DNA of 64,000 bases, from assembly GCF_001427635.1 (NCBI RefSeq), contig NZ_LMHA01000001.1, forward strand, positions 460,017-524,016, read 5' to 3'. How positions within the stretch are numbered: position 1 is the first letter of the stretch; every line of letters starts with the position of its first letter. The notes beneath the pieces were generated by a model that saw nothing but the letters and a program-made list of their open reading frames with translations, was not told the DNA's origin and did no database searches. The DNA comes from Pseudoxanthomonas sp. Root65. GTDB lineage: Bacteria > Pseudomonadota > Gammaproteobacteria > Xanthomonadales > Xanthomonadaceae. Shown one piece after another: positions 1 to 8,899 of the stretch. The translations under genes were made by a program, and so were the position numbers.

Positions 1-1381
1 CGGGATCCAGCCGGTAGTGGTCCACACGCAAGCCGGGCACCAGGCGGAATCCACCTTCGGCGAAGCTGATTTCGTCCTGCACGTACAGCGCAGCCGTGGT
101 GGTCGTGCTGACCGGGAAATCGCGCACCGGGAACACATCCGGCAACATCACCGGCGTGCCGACGCCGGTCAGCGGGAACGTGCGCAGGCCATCGCGCTTC
201 TGCCGCGTTTCGGCACGCGACAGGTCGATGCCGTAGGCCAGTTCGTGCCGCACGTCGTCTCCGAACCCTCTATGGAAATTGGCCTGTAGGCCGTACGTCC
301 GCTGATCGAAATCGAACTCGCGCTCGCGGACGTCGCGCAGCGTGGGCGCGGGCAGCGTGCGTTCCTCGCGCGTGTACTGGGTGGTCTCGCTGTCTTGGCG
401 GTAGACCTGCCAGTCCAGGCTGTCCGCGAAGACGGATTCCACCCCGTTCCATTCGTGCGAGAACGCCACCCGCGCACGCGTCTGGTGGTCGCGTGCGGTC
501 ACCGAGTTGTGGGTGGCGCCCGTCAGCGGCTGCAGGCCGCGCTGTGTCAGCAGGTCGGTATCGGTCGCGTCCTCGTTGCCCTCGACCGTTAGGGTGAACT
601 GCTGGTGGGGGTCCGGCGCGAACACCAGCTTGCCCAACAGGCTGCGACCATCGCGTTCTTGCGGGTTGGGCTGCGTGCGGGCACTGCCGGTACCGCCGAC
701 GCTGCCCTGGTTTCCGGTTTCCTCGCCCTGGCGGTGGCTGACGTTGACCAGGCCGCTCCAGCGTTCGCCGCCGAAGGCCGCCGTCGCGCCGCCGAGCAGG
801 CCGTCCCAGCGACTGTCGTAGCCCAGGCGCAAGCCGAAGTAGGCGTTTTTGCCTTCTTCCAGATAGTCGGAAGGATCCTTGGTGATGAAGGACACCACGC
901 CACCCAGCGCATCCGATCCGTACAGCGAACTGGACGGACCGCGGACGATCTCGACGCGCTTGAGCGTGTCCAGGTCGATGAAATTCCGGTTCGCGTTCGA
1001 GAAGCTGCCGATCGAGAACGCATCCGACACGGCAATGCCGTCGGTCTGGATCCGCACGCGGTTCGCCTCCAGCCCGCGGATGCGGAAGCCGCCCAGGCCG
1101 AAGCGGCCGAAGCTCGACGTCACCGTGACGCCGGGTTCGTAACGGACCAGGTCCTTGATGTCGCGGACCAGCCGGTCGTTCAGTTGCTGGCGATCGATGA
1201 CGCTGACGGTGTTGGGCACGTCCACCATGGCGCGCTCGGTGCGGGTGGCGGTGACCTGGATGCGGTCGAATTCCTTCGCATCGGCAGGCGACGAGGCGGA
1301 GGTGTCGGCGGGTGTTTCGGCATGGGCATGACCGGCAAGGGCCAGCCACACGGCCGCAGTGAGCAGCGTGGGACGCATCAT
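1..1381 (-). CDS. TonB-dependent hemoglobin/heme receptor (3' end beyond window)
   Basis: Outer-membrane receptor that would take up heme or heme-protein iron using TonB energy. About 460 N-terminal residues are visible; the rest of the barrel lies outside the window. After a signal peptide (about residues 1-22, ending AHA) comes a TonB-box-like stretch (DRIQVTATRTER), then the plug domain with NTVSVID, the PGV turn, the RIRGLE and DGI segments and the VEIVRGPSSSLYGSDALGG motif typical of plugs. Aromatic-rich barrel strands follow. The SLYGSDALGG block and the neighbouring hemP suggest the hemoglobin/transferrin/lactoferrin receptor class. I chose the ATG at 1381 because AGGA lies about 10 bases upstream; ATGs at 1378 and 1393 are alternatives. 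The gene lies 119 bp downstream of hemP on the same strand, so it is probably co-transcribed under Fur. Confidence 0.88.
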   Translation of the reverse strand, partial: MMRPTLLTAAVWLALAGHAHAETPADTSASSPADAKEFDRIQVTATRTERAMVDVPNTVSVIDRQQLNDRLVRDIKDLVRYEPGVTVTSSFGRFGLGGFRIRGLEANRVRIQTDGIAVSDAFSIGSFSNANRNFIDLDTLKRVEIVRGPSSSLYGSDALGGVVSFITKDPSDYLEEGKNAYFGLRLGYDSRWDGLLGGATAAFGGERWSGLVNVSHRQGEETGNQGSVGGTGSARTQPNPQERDGRSLLGKLVFAPDPHQQFTLTVEGNEDATDTDLLTQRGLQPLTGATHNSVTARDHQTRARVAFSHEWNGVESVFADSLDWQVYRQDSETTQYTREERTLPAPTLRDVREREFDFDQRTYGLQANFHRGFGDDVRHELAYGIDLSRAETRQKRDGLRTFPLTGVGTPVMLPDVFPVRDFPVSTTTTAALYVQDEISFAEGGFRLVPGLRVDHYRLDP

Positions 1382-1500
1382 GGCGTACAGCATTCCTGTG
1401 GGGTATGGAAAACCCGGAAGGCTGGCGGCCGGAGAATCCTTGGCTGGCGCCCGGTGGAGAGGGTCGATGCCGTCGGCGGTACGTGACGACGGGGTGGCGG

Positions 1501-1707
1501 TTACTTGGTGAGGATCAGCTTGTCGTTGCTGGTGTGACGCAGGCGGTAGAGGCGGTCGCCGTGGCGGATCAGCACTTCGCGCTGGCCCTTCAGCAGACTC
1601 TCGCTGTCCAGGGCGTCCTGGTCGCGGGGAGCGATGGACGGCAGGGAGAGGCGCTCGCGCAGCGCCGACGTGTCGGCCAGGGGCAATGCAGTGACGTTCG
1701 AGATCAT
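1501..1707 (-). CDS. hemP: Hemin uptake protein HemP
   Basis: A 68-residue protein of the HemP family. The conserved C-terminal core is clear: VLIRHGDRLYRLR followed by a short T-x-x-x-KLILTK tail. The N-terminal half is variable, as is usual. HemP homologues accompany heme receptors and are iron-repressed; in some bacteria HemP acts as a small transcriptional activator of the receptor gene, but which role applies here cannot be read from the sequence. The start at 1707 has a GGAG about 10 bases upstream. A Fur-like box lies 33 bp further upstream and the TonB receptor follows on the same strand, which gives a classic heme-uptake operon. Confidence 0.9.
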   Translation of the reverse strand: MISNVTALPLADTSALRERLSLPSIAPRDQDALDSESLLKGQREVLIRHGDRLYRLRHTSNDKLILTK

Positions 1708-1739
1708 GGGTGGGGCTCCGGAGAAGGAACGTCATTGAT

Positions 1740-1758
1740 GATAATGATTCTTATTTGC
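1740..1758. promoter_or_regulatory. Fur box upstream of hemP
   Basis: GATAATGATTCTTATTTGC matches the 19-bp Fur consensus (GATAATGATAATCATTATC) at 14 of 19 positions, with the left nine bases perfect. It lies in an AT-rich patch within very GC-rich DNA and 33 bp before the hemP start, where it would overlap the promoter. This predicts iron repression of hemP and the heme receptor. Confidence 0.75.
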
Positions 1759-1849
1759 GAGTCAACACCTCCGCATCCTGCCCGGACGGGCGGTCAAATG
1801 AGAATGGCTTCGCCCCTCCGCGGCACACATCCTTACAATGCGCGCACTT

Positions 1850-2036
1850 TCCTCCTCCGGGGAGTAGCCCACCCGTCCTGACGGGTTCCGCGCGTCAACA
1901 CACTTGGTCCGCCGACCATGGTGCGCGGGACGAAGCGATCCGCTTCGCCGGGCAAGACCGAAGGCAGGCGTCGTGCTTACCCGGGCCGGGCAGTGCGTCG
2001 TTTGCCTTCGCGCCTGACGCGAATGCCTGGCCCCGG
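1850..2036 (+). promoter_or_regulatory. yybP-ykoY (Mn2+) riboswitch
   Basis: This leader carries the hallmark segments of the yybP-ykoY aptamer in order: GGGGAGTAGCC at 1859-1869, the TCAACACACTTGG-type segment near 1895-1908, and GGGCAAGACCGAAGGCAGG near 1950-1968. The last contains the second conserved loop. CGAAGGCA (about 1959-1966) can pair with TGCCTTCG (about 2003-2010) in the expression platform. A GGAG Shine-Dalgarno at 2035-2038 follows directly. Members of this riboswitch class bind Mn2+ and switch on Mn exporters, and the gene behind it is of that type. The exact 5' end was not determined. Confidence 0.88.
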
Positions 2037-2044
2037 AGTTGTTG

Positions 2045-2614
2045 ATGCAATCGCTGCACGCCCTGCTGGTGTCCACCGGCACCGTCACCCTGGCCGAGAT
2101 CGGCGACAAGACCCAACTGCTGGCCCTGCTGCTGGCCGCGCGCTACCGCAAGCCGTGGCCGATCGCCTGGGGCATCCTGGCCGCGACCGTGGTGAACCAC
2201 GCCCTCTCCGCGTGGCTCGGCGCCGAACTGACCGAATGGCTTTCGCCCGAGGTGCTGCGCTGGCTGGTGGCCGCCAGCTTCCTGGCCGTGGCGCTGTGGA
2301 CCCTGAAGCCGGACACGCTGGACGAAAACGAAAAGCTGCCCGCCCACGGCGCCTTCATCGCCACCACCCTCGCCTTCTTTCTGGCCGAGATCGGCGACAA
2401 GACCCAGGTCGCCACCGTTCTGCTGGCCACCAAGTACACGCCGCTGTGGCAGGTGATCGCCGGCACCACCGTCGGCATGCTGCTGGCCAACCTGCCGGTG
2501 GTCTGGCTGGGCCATCGCTTCGCCGACCGACTGCCGCTGACGCTGGCCCGGACCCTGGCCGCCGTGGTGTTCCTGGCCCTGGCGATCTGGGTGGCCTGGC
2601 ACGGGATTGCCTGA
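2045..2614 (+). CDS. mneA: Gdt1/TMEM165 (UPF0016) family manganese exporter
   Basis: A 189-residue inner-membrane protein of the GDT1/TMEM165 (UPF0016) family. It has two homologous three-helix halves, each with the ion-binding signature E-x-G-D-K-T: E18-T23 and E115-T120. Bacterial members (MneA in Vibrio) export Mn2+. The symbol is given on family and riboswitch grounds. I chose the ATG at 2045 over two TTG codons just upstream because GGAG at 2035-2038 is six bases before it. The gene sits directly behind the Mn2+ riboswitch, so expression should rise with cellular manganese. It points away from hemP and shares the intergenic region with it. Confidence 0.88.
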   Translation: MQSLHALLVSTGTVTLAEIGDKTQLLALLLAARYRKPWPIAWGILAATVVNHALSAWLGAELTEWLSPEVLRWLVAASFLAVALWTLKPDTLDENEKLPAHGAFIATTLAFFLAEIGDKTQVATVLLATKYTPLWQVIAGTTVGMLLANLPVVWLGHRFADRLPLTLARTLAAVVFLALAIWVAWHGIA

Positions 2615-2682
2615 ACGGACTGGCCGAGCCGGCGCGCTGCTAGACTGCGCGGTCAGAACAACACGCAGGACTGGGGGAATAC

Positions 2683-3981
2683 ATGCTGGAAGTCTTGGGG
2701 CGGATCGGCTTCGGCCTGTTCGGTCTGGCGGTGCTGATCGGCATCGTCTGGCTGTTCTCCAACAACCGTCGGGCGATCGACTGGAAGCTGGTCGCCACCG
2801 GCATCACCCTGCAGATCGCCTTCGCGGCGCTGGTCCTGCTGGTGCCGGGCGGACGGGAAGTGTTCGACGCCCTCGGCCATGGCTTCGTCAAGATCCTGAG
2901 CTTCGTCAACGCCGGCTCCAGCTTCATCTTCGGCAGCCTGATGAACACCGAGACCTACGGTTTCATCTTCGCGTTCCAGGTGCTGCCCACCATCATCTTC
3001 TTCGCCGCGCTGATGGGCGTGCTTTACCACCTGGGCGTGATGCAGTTCATCGTGCGGATCATGGCCCTGGCCATCACCAAGGTGATGAAGGTGTCCGGCG
3101 CGGAGACCACCAGCGTCTGCGCCAGCGTCTTCATCGGCCAGACCGAGGCCCCGCTGACGGTACGTCCGTACATTCCCAAGATGACCGAGTCCGAGCTGAT
3201 CACCATGATGATCGGTGGCATGGCCCACATCGCCGGCGGCGTGCTGGCCGCGTATGTCGGCATGCTGGGTGGCGGCGACGCCGAACAGCAGGCTTTCTAC
3301 GCCAAGCACCTGCTGGCGGCCAGCATCATGGCGGCGCCGGCCACGCTGGTGGTGGCCAAGCTGCTGATCCCGGAAACCGGCACGCCGCTAACCCGTGGCA
3401 CGGTGAAGATGGAAGTCGAGAAGACCTCCAGCAACATCATCGATGCGGCCGCTGCGGGTGCGGGCGACGGCCTGCGGCTGGCGCTGAACATCGGCGCGAT
3501 GCTGCTGGCCTTCATCGCCCTGATCGCGCTGCTGAACTGGCCGCTGACCTGGTTCGGCGAAGCGACCGGGCTGGCCGCCGCGATCGGCAAGCCGACCGAC
3601 CTGGCCACGATCTTCGGCTACCTGCTGGCGCCCATCGCCTGGGTGATCGGCGTGCCTTGGCAGGACGCGACCACGGTCGCCTCGCTGATCGGCCAGAAGG
3701 TGGTCATCAACGAGTTCGTCGCCTATCTGCAGCTGGCCGATATCGTGAACGGCAAGGTTCCCGGCGTGACGCTGTCGGAAGAAGGCAAGCTGATCGCCAC
3801 CTACGCGCTGTGCGGCTTCGCCAACTTCAGTTCGATCGCGATCCAGATCGGCGGCATCGGCGGGCTGGCGCCGGAGCGGCGTTCGGACCTCGCGCGCTTC
3901 GGGCTGCGTGCCGTGCTGGGCGGCACCATCGCCACGCTGATGACGGCCACCATCGCCGGCGTGCTGTCGCACTTCGGCTGA
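2683..3981 (+). CDS. NupC-type concentrative nucleoside transporter
   Basis: A 432-residue polytopic inner-membrane protein of the CNT (NupC) family, which imports nucleosides with H+ or Na+. The family signature GQTEAPL lies at about residues 152-158, after the ETTSVCASVF stretch, and the second conserved core (CGFANFSSIAIQIGG) lies near residues 375-390. The N-terminal helix, the gate-domain segment and the C-terminal helices all fit, and length is normal (E. coli NupC is 400). A PfkB-type kinase follows 97 bp downstream. That may reflect use of the ribose released from nucleosides, though no nucleosidase is seen nearby. Substrate (purine or pyrimidine) cannot be told from the sequence. Confidence 0.88.
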   Translation: MLEVLGRIGFGLFGLAVLIGIVWLFSNNRRAIDWKLVATGITLQIAFAALVLLVPGGREVFDALGHGFVKILSFVNAGSSFIFGSLMNTETYGFIFAFQVLPTIIFFAALMGVLYHLGVMQFIVRIMALAITKVMKVSGAETTSVCASVFIGQTEAPLTVRPYIPKMTESELITMMIGGMAHIAGGVLAAYVGMLGGGDAEQQAFYAKHLLAASIMAAPATLVVAKLLIPETGTPLTRGTVKMEVEKTSSNIIDAAAAGAGDGLRLALNIGAMLLAFIALIALLNWPLTWFGEATGLAAAIGKPTDLATIFGYLLAPIAWVIGVPWQDATTVASLIGQKVVINEFVAYLQLADIVNGKVPGVTLSEEGKLIATYALCGFANFSSIAIQIGGIGGLAPERRSDLARFGLRAVLGGTIATLMTATIAGVLSHFG

Positions 3982-4078
3982 TCGGGGCAGGGCGGCCGGC
4001 GGCCGCTCCGCTCTTTCTGTCTACGTTCCCCTCCCGTGACCGCGGCGTTGCCGCGGTACGGACCTCAGGTATCACCGC

Positions 4079-5071
4079 ATGAACACGCCTTCCCCCACCC
4101 TGTCCCGCGTCGTCGTCGTGGGCTCCTTCAACGTCGATCACGTCTGGCGCTGCGATACCCTGCCCGTGGCCGGCGCCACCATCGCCGGCCGCTACGCCAG
4201 CGGCGCGGGCGGCAAGGGATTCAACCAGGCGATCGCCGCGGTGCGCGCGGGCGCGGCCACCACCTTCGTCTGCGCCCTCGGCGACGATGCCGGCGGTCGC
4301 CTGGCCCGCGACCTGGCCAGCGTCGATGGACTGGACCTGCGCGCGCAGGCCAGCGAGGAACCGACGGGCACGGCCGGCATCTATGTGGATGCGCACGGGC
4401 GCAACACCATCGTGATCGGCGCCGGTGCCAACGCCGCGCTGTCGACCGGCTTCATCGACGCACAGGCGGACGTGCTGGCCGCTGCCGGGGTGGTGCTGGT
4501 GCAGCTGGAATCGCCCTTGGACACGGTGCTGACCTCGCTGCAGGCCGCACGTCAGCAGGGCGCGGTGACGGTGCTGAATCCTGCCCCGGCCAACGCCGCG
4601 ACGACGACCGAACTGCTGGCGCTCGCCGACCTCATCACGCCCAACGAAACCGAGTTCGCCGCGCTGCTCGCCCGCCATCTGGGCGAACGCATCACCGCCG
4701 ACGACGTCGCCACGCTCGACGGCGTGACCCTGCACCAGCATTGCCGGCAACTGCTCCCGCACGGCACGGTCGTGGTGACGCTGGGCGCCACCGGCGTTTA
4801 CGTCTCGCATCCGGAGGACGCGCTTCGCGGCGACCCGCGACCGCACTACCGCGTGGCGGCCGAGGCGGCCACCGTCGTCGACACCACCGGCGCGGGCGAT
4901 GCCTTCAATGGGGCGCTAGCCGCCTCGCTGGCCGGGACCACGGCGCCGGCCTTTGCCGACCACGTGCGCTTCGCCAACCGCTATGCCGCCCTGTCGACCG
5001 AACGCGCCGGCGCGGCACTGGCCATGCCGACGCTCGCGGAGCTGATCGCCCGCCACGGCGAGCAGGCCTGA
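4079..5071 (+). CDS. rbsK: Ribokinase (PfkB family carbohydrate kinase)
   Basis: A 330-residue cytoplasmic kinase that would phosphorylate ribose (or a nucleoside) with ATP. PfkB features are clear: VGSFNVDHV at the N-terminus, the first signature GAGGKGFNQA at residues 42-51, the NPAPA and NETE motifs of the central sheet, and the second signature DTTGAGDAFNG starting at residue 268, with the catalytic base at Asp274. The NETE motif and the overall pattern favour ribokinase over fructokinase. The preceding nucleoside transporter makes ribose or nucleoside phosphorylation plausible. An inverted repeat at about 4039-4057 in the short spacer could form a hairpin. No ribose ABC transporter is present in the window. 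Confidence 0.75.
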   Translation: MNTPSPTLSRVVVVGSFNVDHVWRCDTLPVAGATIAGRYASGAGGKGFNQAIAAVRAGAATTFVCALGDDAGGRLARDLASVDGLDLRAQASEEPTGTAGIYVDAHGRNTIVIGAGANAALSTGFIDAQADVLAAAGVVLVQLESPLDTVLTSLQAARQQGAVTVLNPAPANAATTTELLALADLITPNETEFAALLARHLGERITADDVATLDGVTLHQHCRQLLPHGTVVVTLGATGVYVSHPEDALRGDPRPHYRVAAEAATVVDTTGAGDAFNGALAASLAGTTAPAFADHVRFANRYAALSTERAGAALAMPTLAELIARHGEQA

Positions 5072-5109
5072 CGGTTTCCCGCGCCGGGCGGGCGGCGGAT
5101 AATGCCGCC

Positions 5110-6102
5110 ATGCAGATCGGACCCTACCGCATCGACCCGCCGGTGATGCTGGCCCCCATGGCCGGCGTCACCGACAAGCCGTTCCGCCTGCTGTGCAAGC
5201 GGCTGGGCGCGGGCCTGGCGGTGTCGGAAATGACGATCAGCGACCCGCGCTTCTGGCACACCGCCAAGTCGCTGCACCGCATGGACCACGAGGGCGAGCC
5301 CAGCCCGGTCAGCGTGCAGATCGCCGGTACCGAGCCGGAGCAGCTGGCGCATGCCGCGCGCTACAACGCCGACCACGGCGCGCAGATCATCGACATCAAC
5401 ATGGGCTGCCCAGCCAAGAAGGTGTGCAACGCCTGGGCCGGCTCGGCGCTGATGCGGGACGAAGCGCTGGTGGGCCGCATCCTGGAGGCGGTGGTGAAAG
5501 CAGTGGACGTACCGGTCACGCTGAAGATCCGCACCGGCTGGGACTGCGACCATCGCAATGGTCCGATGATCGCACGCATCGCGCAGGAAAGCGGCATCGC
5601 CTCGCTGGCCGTGCACGGCCGCACGCGCGACCAGCATTACACCGGGACCGCCGAGTACGACACCATCGCCGCCATCAAGGCCGCGCTGCGCATCCCGGTG
5701 GTAGCCAACGGCGACATCGATTCGCCGGAGAAGGCCGCCTACGTGCTGGCGAAGACCGGCGCGGACGCGGTGATGATCGGCCGCGCCGCACAGGGACGGC
5801 CCTGGATCTTCCGCGAGATCGCGCATTTCCTCGCCACCGGCGAACACCTGCCGCCGCCGTCGCTGCCAGAAGTCCGCGACCTCCTGCTCGGCCACCTGCA
5901 TGCCCTGCATGATTTCTACGGGGAACCGCAGGGCGTGCGCATCGCCCGCAAGCATCTGGGCTGGTACGCCAAGGACCGGCCGGAGAACCTCGCCTTCCGT
6001 GCGGTGGTGAACCGCGCGGAAAGCGCCGACGAGCAGGTACGCCTGACGCGCGACTACTTCGATGCCCTCGTCGCCGGCGAATCGCTGGCGACGGCGGCCT
6101 GA
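5110..6102 (+). CDS. dusB: tRNA-dihydrouridine synthase B
   Basis: A 330-residue FMN enzyme that reduces uridine to dihydrouridine in the tRNA D-loop. It has an N-terminal TIM barrel with MLAPMAGVTDKPFR at residues 13-26, the active-site motif NMGCPAKKVC with catalytic Cys100, KIRTGW, the HGRTRDQ phosphate-binding part near residue 175, and GDI and GADAVMIGRAAQGRPW near residue 220. A helical tRNA-binding C-terminal domain (about 245-330) follows. CPAKKVC and the length point to DusB rather than DusA or DusC. The ATG at 5110 begins the barrel sequence directly. In many gammaproteobacteria dusB is followed by fis; here a methyltransferase gene follows instead. Confidence 0.92.
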   Translation: MQIGPYRIDPPVMLAPMAGVTDKPFRLLCKRLGAGLAVSEMTISDPRFWHTAKSLHRMDHEGEPSPVSVQIAGTEPEQLAHAARYNADHGAQIIDINMGCPAKKVCNAWAGSALMRDEALVGRILEAVVKAVDVPVTLKIRTGWDCDHRNGPMIARIAQESGIASLAVHGRTRDQHYTGTAEYDTIAAIKAALRIPVVANGDIDSPEKAAYVLAKTGADAVMIGRAAQGRPWIFREIAHFLATGEHLPPPSLPEVRDLLLGHLHALHDFYGEPQGVRIARKHLGWYAKDRPENLAFRAVVNRAESADEQVRLTRDYFDALVAGESLATAA

Positions 6103-6125
6103 CCGCTCATTTTCCGGAGTCTTCC

Positions 6126-6947
6126 ATGACCGACACCAATGCCGTCTACGTGCACGGATTCTCCCCGGTGGAGCAGGCGCGGCTGATGAAGCAGGCCCGC
6201 TTACTGGAAAGCACCATCTTCAACCGCATCGACTACACCGGCGTGCGCCGCCTGTTGGAAGTCGGCAGTGGCGTCGGGGCGCAGACCGAGATCCTGCTGC
6301 GCCGCTTCCCCGACCTCCATGCCACCTGCGTGGACCTCAACACCGCGCAGCTCGACGCCGCACGCCACAACCTGGCACAGATGCCGTGGTGTCGCGACCG
6401 CTATGCGCTGCAGGAAGCCGACGCGAGCCGGCTGCCGTACGGCGCCCGCGAATTCGATGCCGCCTTCCTGTGCTGGATCCTGGAGCATGTGCCGAATCCG
6501 GCCCGCGTGCTCAGCGAGGTCCGTCGCGTGCTGGCGCCCGGTTCGCCGATCTACATCACCGAGGTGATGAACTCCTCGTTCCTGCTGCACCCGTACTCGC
6601 CTAACACCTGGCGCTACTGGATGGCGTTCAACGACTTCCAGTACGACAGCGGCGGCGATCCGTTCATCGGCGCCAAGCTGGGCAACCTGCTGCTGGCCGG
6701 TGGCTACCGCGATGTGGTGACGGAGATCAAGACCGTGCACTTCGACAACCGCGAGCCGGCACGGCGTAAGGACATGATCGCGTTCTGGGAGGAACTGCTG
6801 CTGTCGGCCGCCGACTCGATGGTCGACTCCGGGCGCGTACCCCAGGACGTGGTGGACGGCATGCGCAACGAGATGCGCGATGTGCAGAACGATCCGGACG
6901 CGGTGTTCTTCTACGCCTTCGTGCAGGCGCGGGCGACGGTCTACTGA
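6126..6947 (+). CDS. Class I SAM-dependent methyltransferase
   Basis: A 273-residue soluble protein with a Rossmann-type methyltransferase core. Motif I is LLEVGSGVGAQTE at about residues 43-55, motif II is VDLN, motif III is around EADASRLPYG, and the post-II segment FLCWILEHVPNPARVLSEVRRVL is typical of Methyltransf_11/25 families. The C-terminal 100 residues are helical and not diagnostic. The acceptor is unknown. It is 23 bp downstream of dusB and may share its transcript, but a tRNA substrate would only be a guess from position. It converges with the next gene, the stops lying 1 bp apart. Confidence 0.75.
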   Translation: MTDTNAVYVHGFSPVEQARLMKQARLLESTIFNRIDYTGVRRLLEVGSGVGAQTEILLRRFPDLHATCVDLNTAQLDAARHNLAQMPWCRDRYALQEADASRLPYGAREFDAAFLCWILEHVPNPARVLSEVRRVLAPGSPIYITEVMNSSFLLHPYSPNTWRYWMAFNDFQYDSGGDPFIGAKLGNLLLAGGYRDVVTEIKTVHFDNREPARRKDMIAFWEELLLSAADSMVDSGRVPQDVVDGMRNEMRDVQNDPDAVFFYAFVQARATVY

Positions 6948-6948
6948 G

Positions 6949-8049
6949 CTACGGTGCGGCCGGCGCGTCCTGCGCCGGTGCGGCGGGCGCACTGCCCGGC
7001 CCCAGCGCGGCGCGTATCGGTTCCGTGGAGGGGTGGCGGATGCGCTGCCACATCGCCGCCAGCAGGGTGCGCACGCCGTCCCAACCTGCGAGGGGCATGG
7101 ACCAGGGTTGCTGCACCGGTGCGATGGCCTGCCAGCGTCCGTCGCGCTGCTCGGCCACGTTGAAGCGGAAGTTGTAGTCGGGCTCCATGCCCATGCGCAG
7201 GTCGGACAGCACCAGTTGCCCCTCCTGCACCTGGGCGCGCATGAAGCCGCGGTTGAACCAGCCCAGCCGCTGCACGGCCGGCACGTCCGCCGCTTCGCGC
7301 AGCGCCTGCACGTTGGACGGATAGCCGCGGAAATGCAGGGGTCCGTCGTCGACCAGCACCGACCGCTCGGCTTCGACATAGCCCGACGGCGTCATCGCCA
7401 CCACGCGCCACAGCAAGGTGTTGAACGGCATCGGCACGGAGAAATACGGCGCATCGCCCAGTCCCATCGACGCGAGCGTCCGCTCGGCCTCGCGGTCCAC
7501 CATCGACTTGGCCAGCAGCGACCAGCCGAGGTAGGCACAGCTCAGCACCAGTCCGACCGCCAGCGCACGCTGCGCGGCCACGCGCTGGTGCAGGCACCAT
7601 GCGGCGATGCACGCGACCAGCAGCCATATCGTGTAGAGCGGGTCGATGATGAACATGCTCGACCACATCGTCGGCGGCGGCGCCAGCGGCCACCACAGCT
7701 GCGTGCCGTAGACGGTGAAGGCGTCCAGCAGCGGATGCGTGACCAGCGCCAGCTGGATCGCCCAGAACCACCGCACCGGCGAGGCCGCGACGCGCCCGTT
7801 GCCGAAGCGCTTGAACAGCCACCAGACCAGCCAGCCCACCAGCGGCAACACGAACAGCGAATGGCTGAAGCTGCGGTGCACGGTCATCAGCGTGACCGGA
7901 TTGTCGGAGAACAACGCGATGGGCAGGCTGTCGAGATCCGGCAACGTGCCGAGGGCGGCACCCGCCAGCAAGGCGGCGCGGCGATGCGCGGCGGGGGCGA
8001 TGATGGCGGCGACGGCGCCGCCGAGAACGATCTGGCTGAGGGAATCCAT
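6949..8049 (-). CDS. Membrane-bound metal-dependent hydrolase (YdjM/DUF457 family)
   Basis: A 366-residue membrane protein with the YdjM-type N-terminal domain: an opening MDSLSQIVLG segment, a GALPDLD-like turn (GTLPDLDSL near residue 35), HRSFSHS at about 58-64, and THPLLDAFTVYGTQLWWP near 105-122. These His/Asp motifs are those that define this putative metal-dependent hydrolase family. Four or five hydrophobic helices lie in the first 190 residues. The C-terminal 170 residues are soluble, end in an Ala/Pro-rich tail, and probably face the periplasm. The substrate of the family is unknown. The gene begins 32 bp downstream of the frameshifted phosphoesterase gene on the same strand and may be the last gene of that operon. 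Confidence 0.78.
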   Translation of the reverse strand: MDSLSQIVLGGAVAAIIAPAAHRRAALLAGAALGTLPDLDSLPIALFSDNPVTLMTVHRSFSHSLFVLPLVGWLVWWLFKRFGNGRVAASPVRWFWAIQLALVTHPLLDAFTVYGTQLWWPLAPPPTMWSSMFIIDPLYTIWLLVACIAAWCLHQRVAAQRALAVGLVLSCAYLGWSLLAKSMVDREAERTLASMGLGDAPYFSVPMPFNTLLWRVVAMTPSGYVEAERSVLVDDGPLHFRGYPSNVQALREAADVPAVQRLGWFNRGFMRAQVQEGQLVLSDLRMGMEPDYNFRFNVAEQRDGRWQAIAPVQQPWSMPLAGWDGVRTLLAAMWQRIRHPSTEPIRAALGPGSAPAAPAQDAPAAP

Positions 8050-8081
8050 GCGCCGATCCTAGCAGCCGGACGTGCGTTTCC

Positions 8082-8899
8082 TCACGCGGCGCGTGGCGTG
8101 TCCTGCGCCACCAGTCGCAGCCTGGGCGCCACTTCGCCCAGCACCTTGCCAGTGTGCGACAGCAGGCACAGCGTGCCATCGGCCTCCTCGCTGAGCGCGG
8201 TCAGGCTCTCGACCCAGTCGCCGTCGTTCGCGTACAGCAGGCCATCGCGCTGCAGCAGCGAGGCGCGGTGGATATGCCCGCAGACGATGCCGTCAAGCCG
8301 CGGCGACGCGCATCGTCCAGGCCGGCCTGAACGAAGCGGCCGATGTAGCGCTCGGCGGCGTCGCTCTGCCGTTTGAGGTATTCGGCCAGCGACCAGTAGC
8401 GCAGGCCGAGGCGGCGGCGCAGCCGGTTGGTCAGGCGGTTGCCGGTGAGGATGCGGTAGTACAGCCAGTCGCCGAACTTTTCCTGCAGGCCGCCGAAGTG
8501 TGTGACGCCGTCGTAATCGTCGCCGTGCGTCACCAGCAGGCGGCGACCATCCAGTGTGGTGTGGATGGCGCGTCGGCGCACCTGCATCGCCGGCAGCATC
8601 AGGCCGCAGAAGCGACGGATCGGACGGTCGTGGTTGCCGGGGACGTAGATCAGTTCGGTGCCGTTGCGCACCAGCGCATGCAAGGCTTCCACCACGCGGT
8701 TGTGGGCGGCGTCCCAGGAAGCACGACGCTGCGCCATCCACCACAGATCGACGATGTCGCCGACCAGGTAAAGCCGTTTGCACTGCAGGCCGGCCAGGAA
8801 ATCGGCGAACTCGGCCGCGTGGCAGTGTTTGGAACCCAGATGGACGTCGGAGACGAAGACCGCGCGCCGCATCGCAGTGGGCACGGTCCGCGGGTTCAT
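8082..8899 (-). pseudogene. LpxH-like metallophosphoesterase, broken by a -1 frameshift
   Basis: The gene encodes a calcineurin-fold phosphoesterase related to UDP-2,3-diacylglucosamine hydrolase. In the first frame the motifs SDVHLGS, LVGDIVDLWW, VPGNHDRP and THGDDYD are intact. The last metal-binding motif, CGHIHRA, and the C-terminal 65 residues (to QDTPRAA) lie in another frame. The switch is near 8297, where adding one base to the GG/CC run (AAGCCG to AAGGCCG on the plus strand) would restore one 272-residue protein. As it stands, translation ends at 8201 after 232 residues and lacks the GHxH metal ligands. The start at 8899 overlaps the stop of the upstream acyltransferase gene (ATGA), showing translational coupling. 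It could be a recent mutation, programmed slippage (no slippery heptamer seen) or a sequencing error. Confidence 0.85.
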
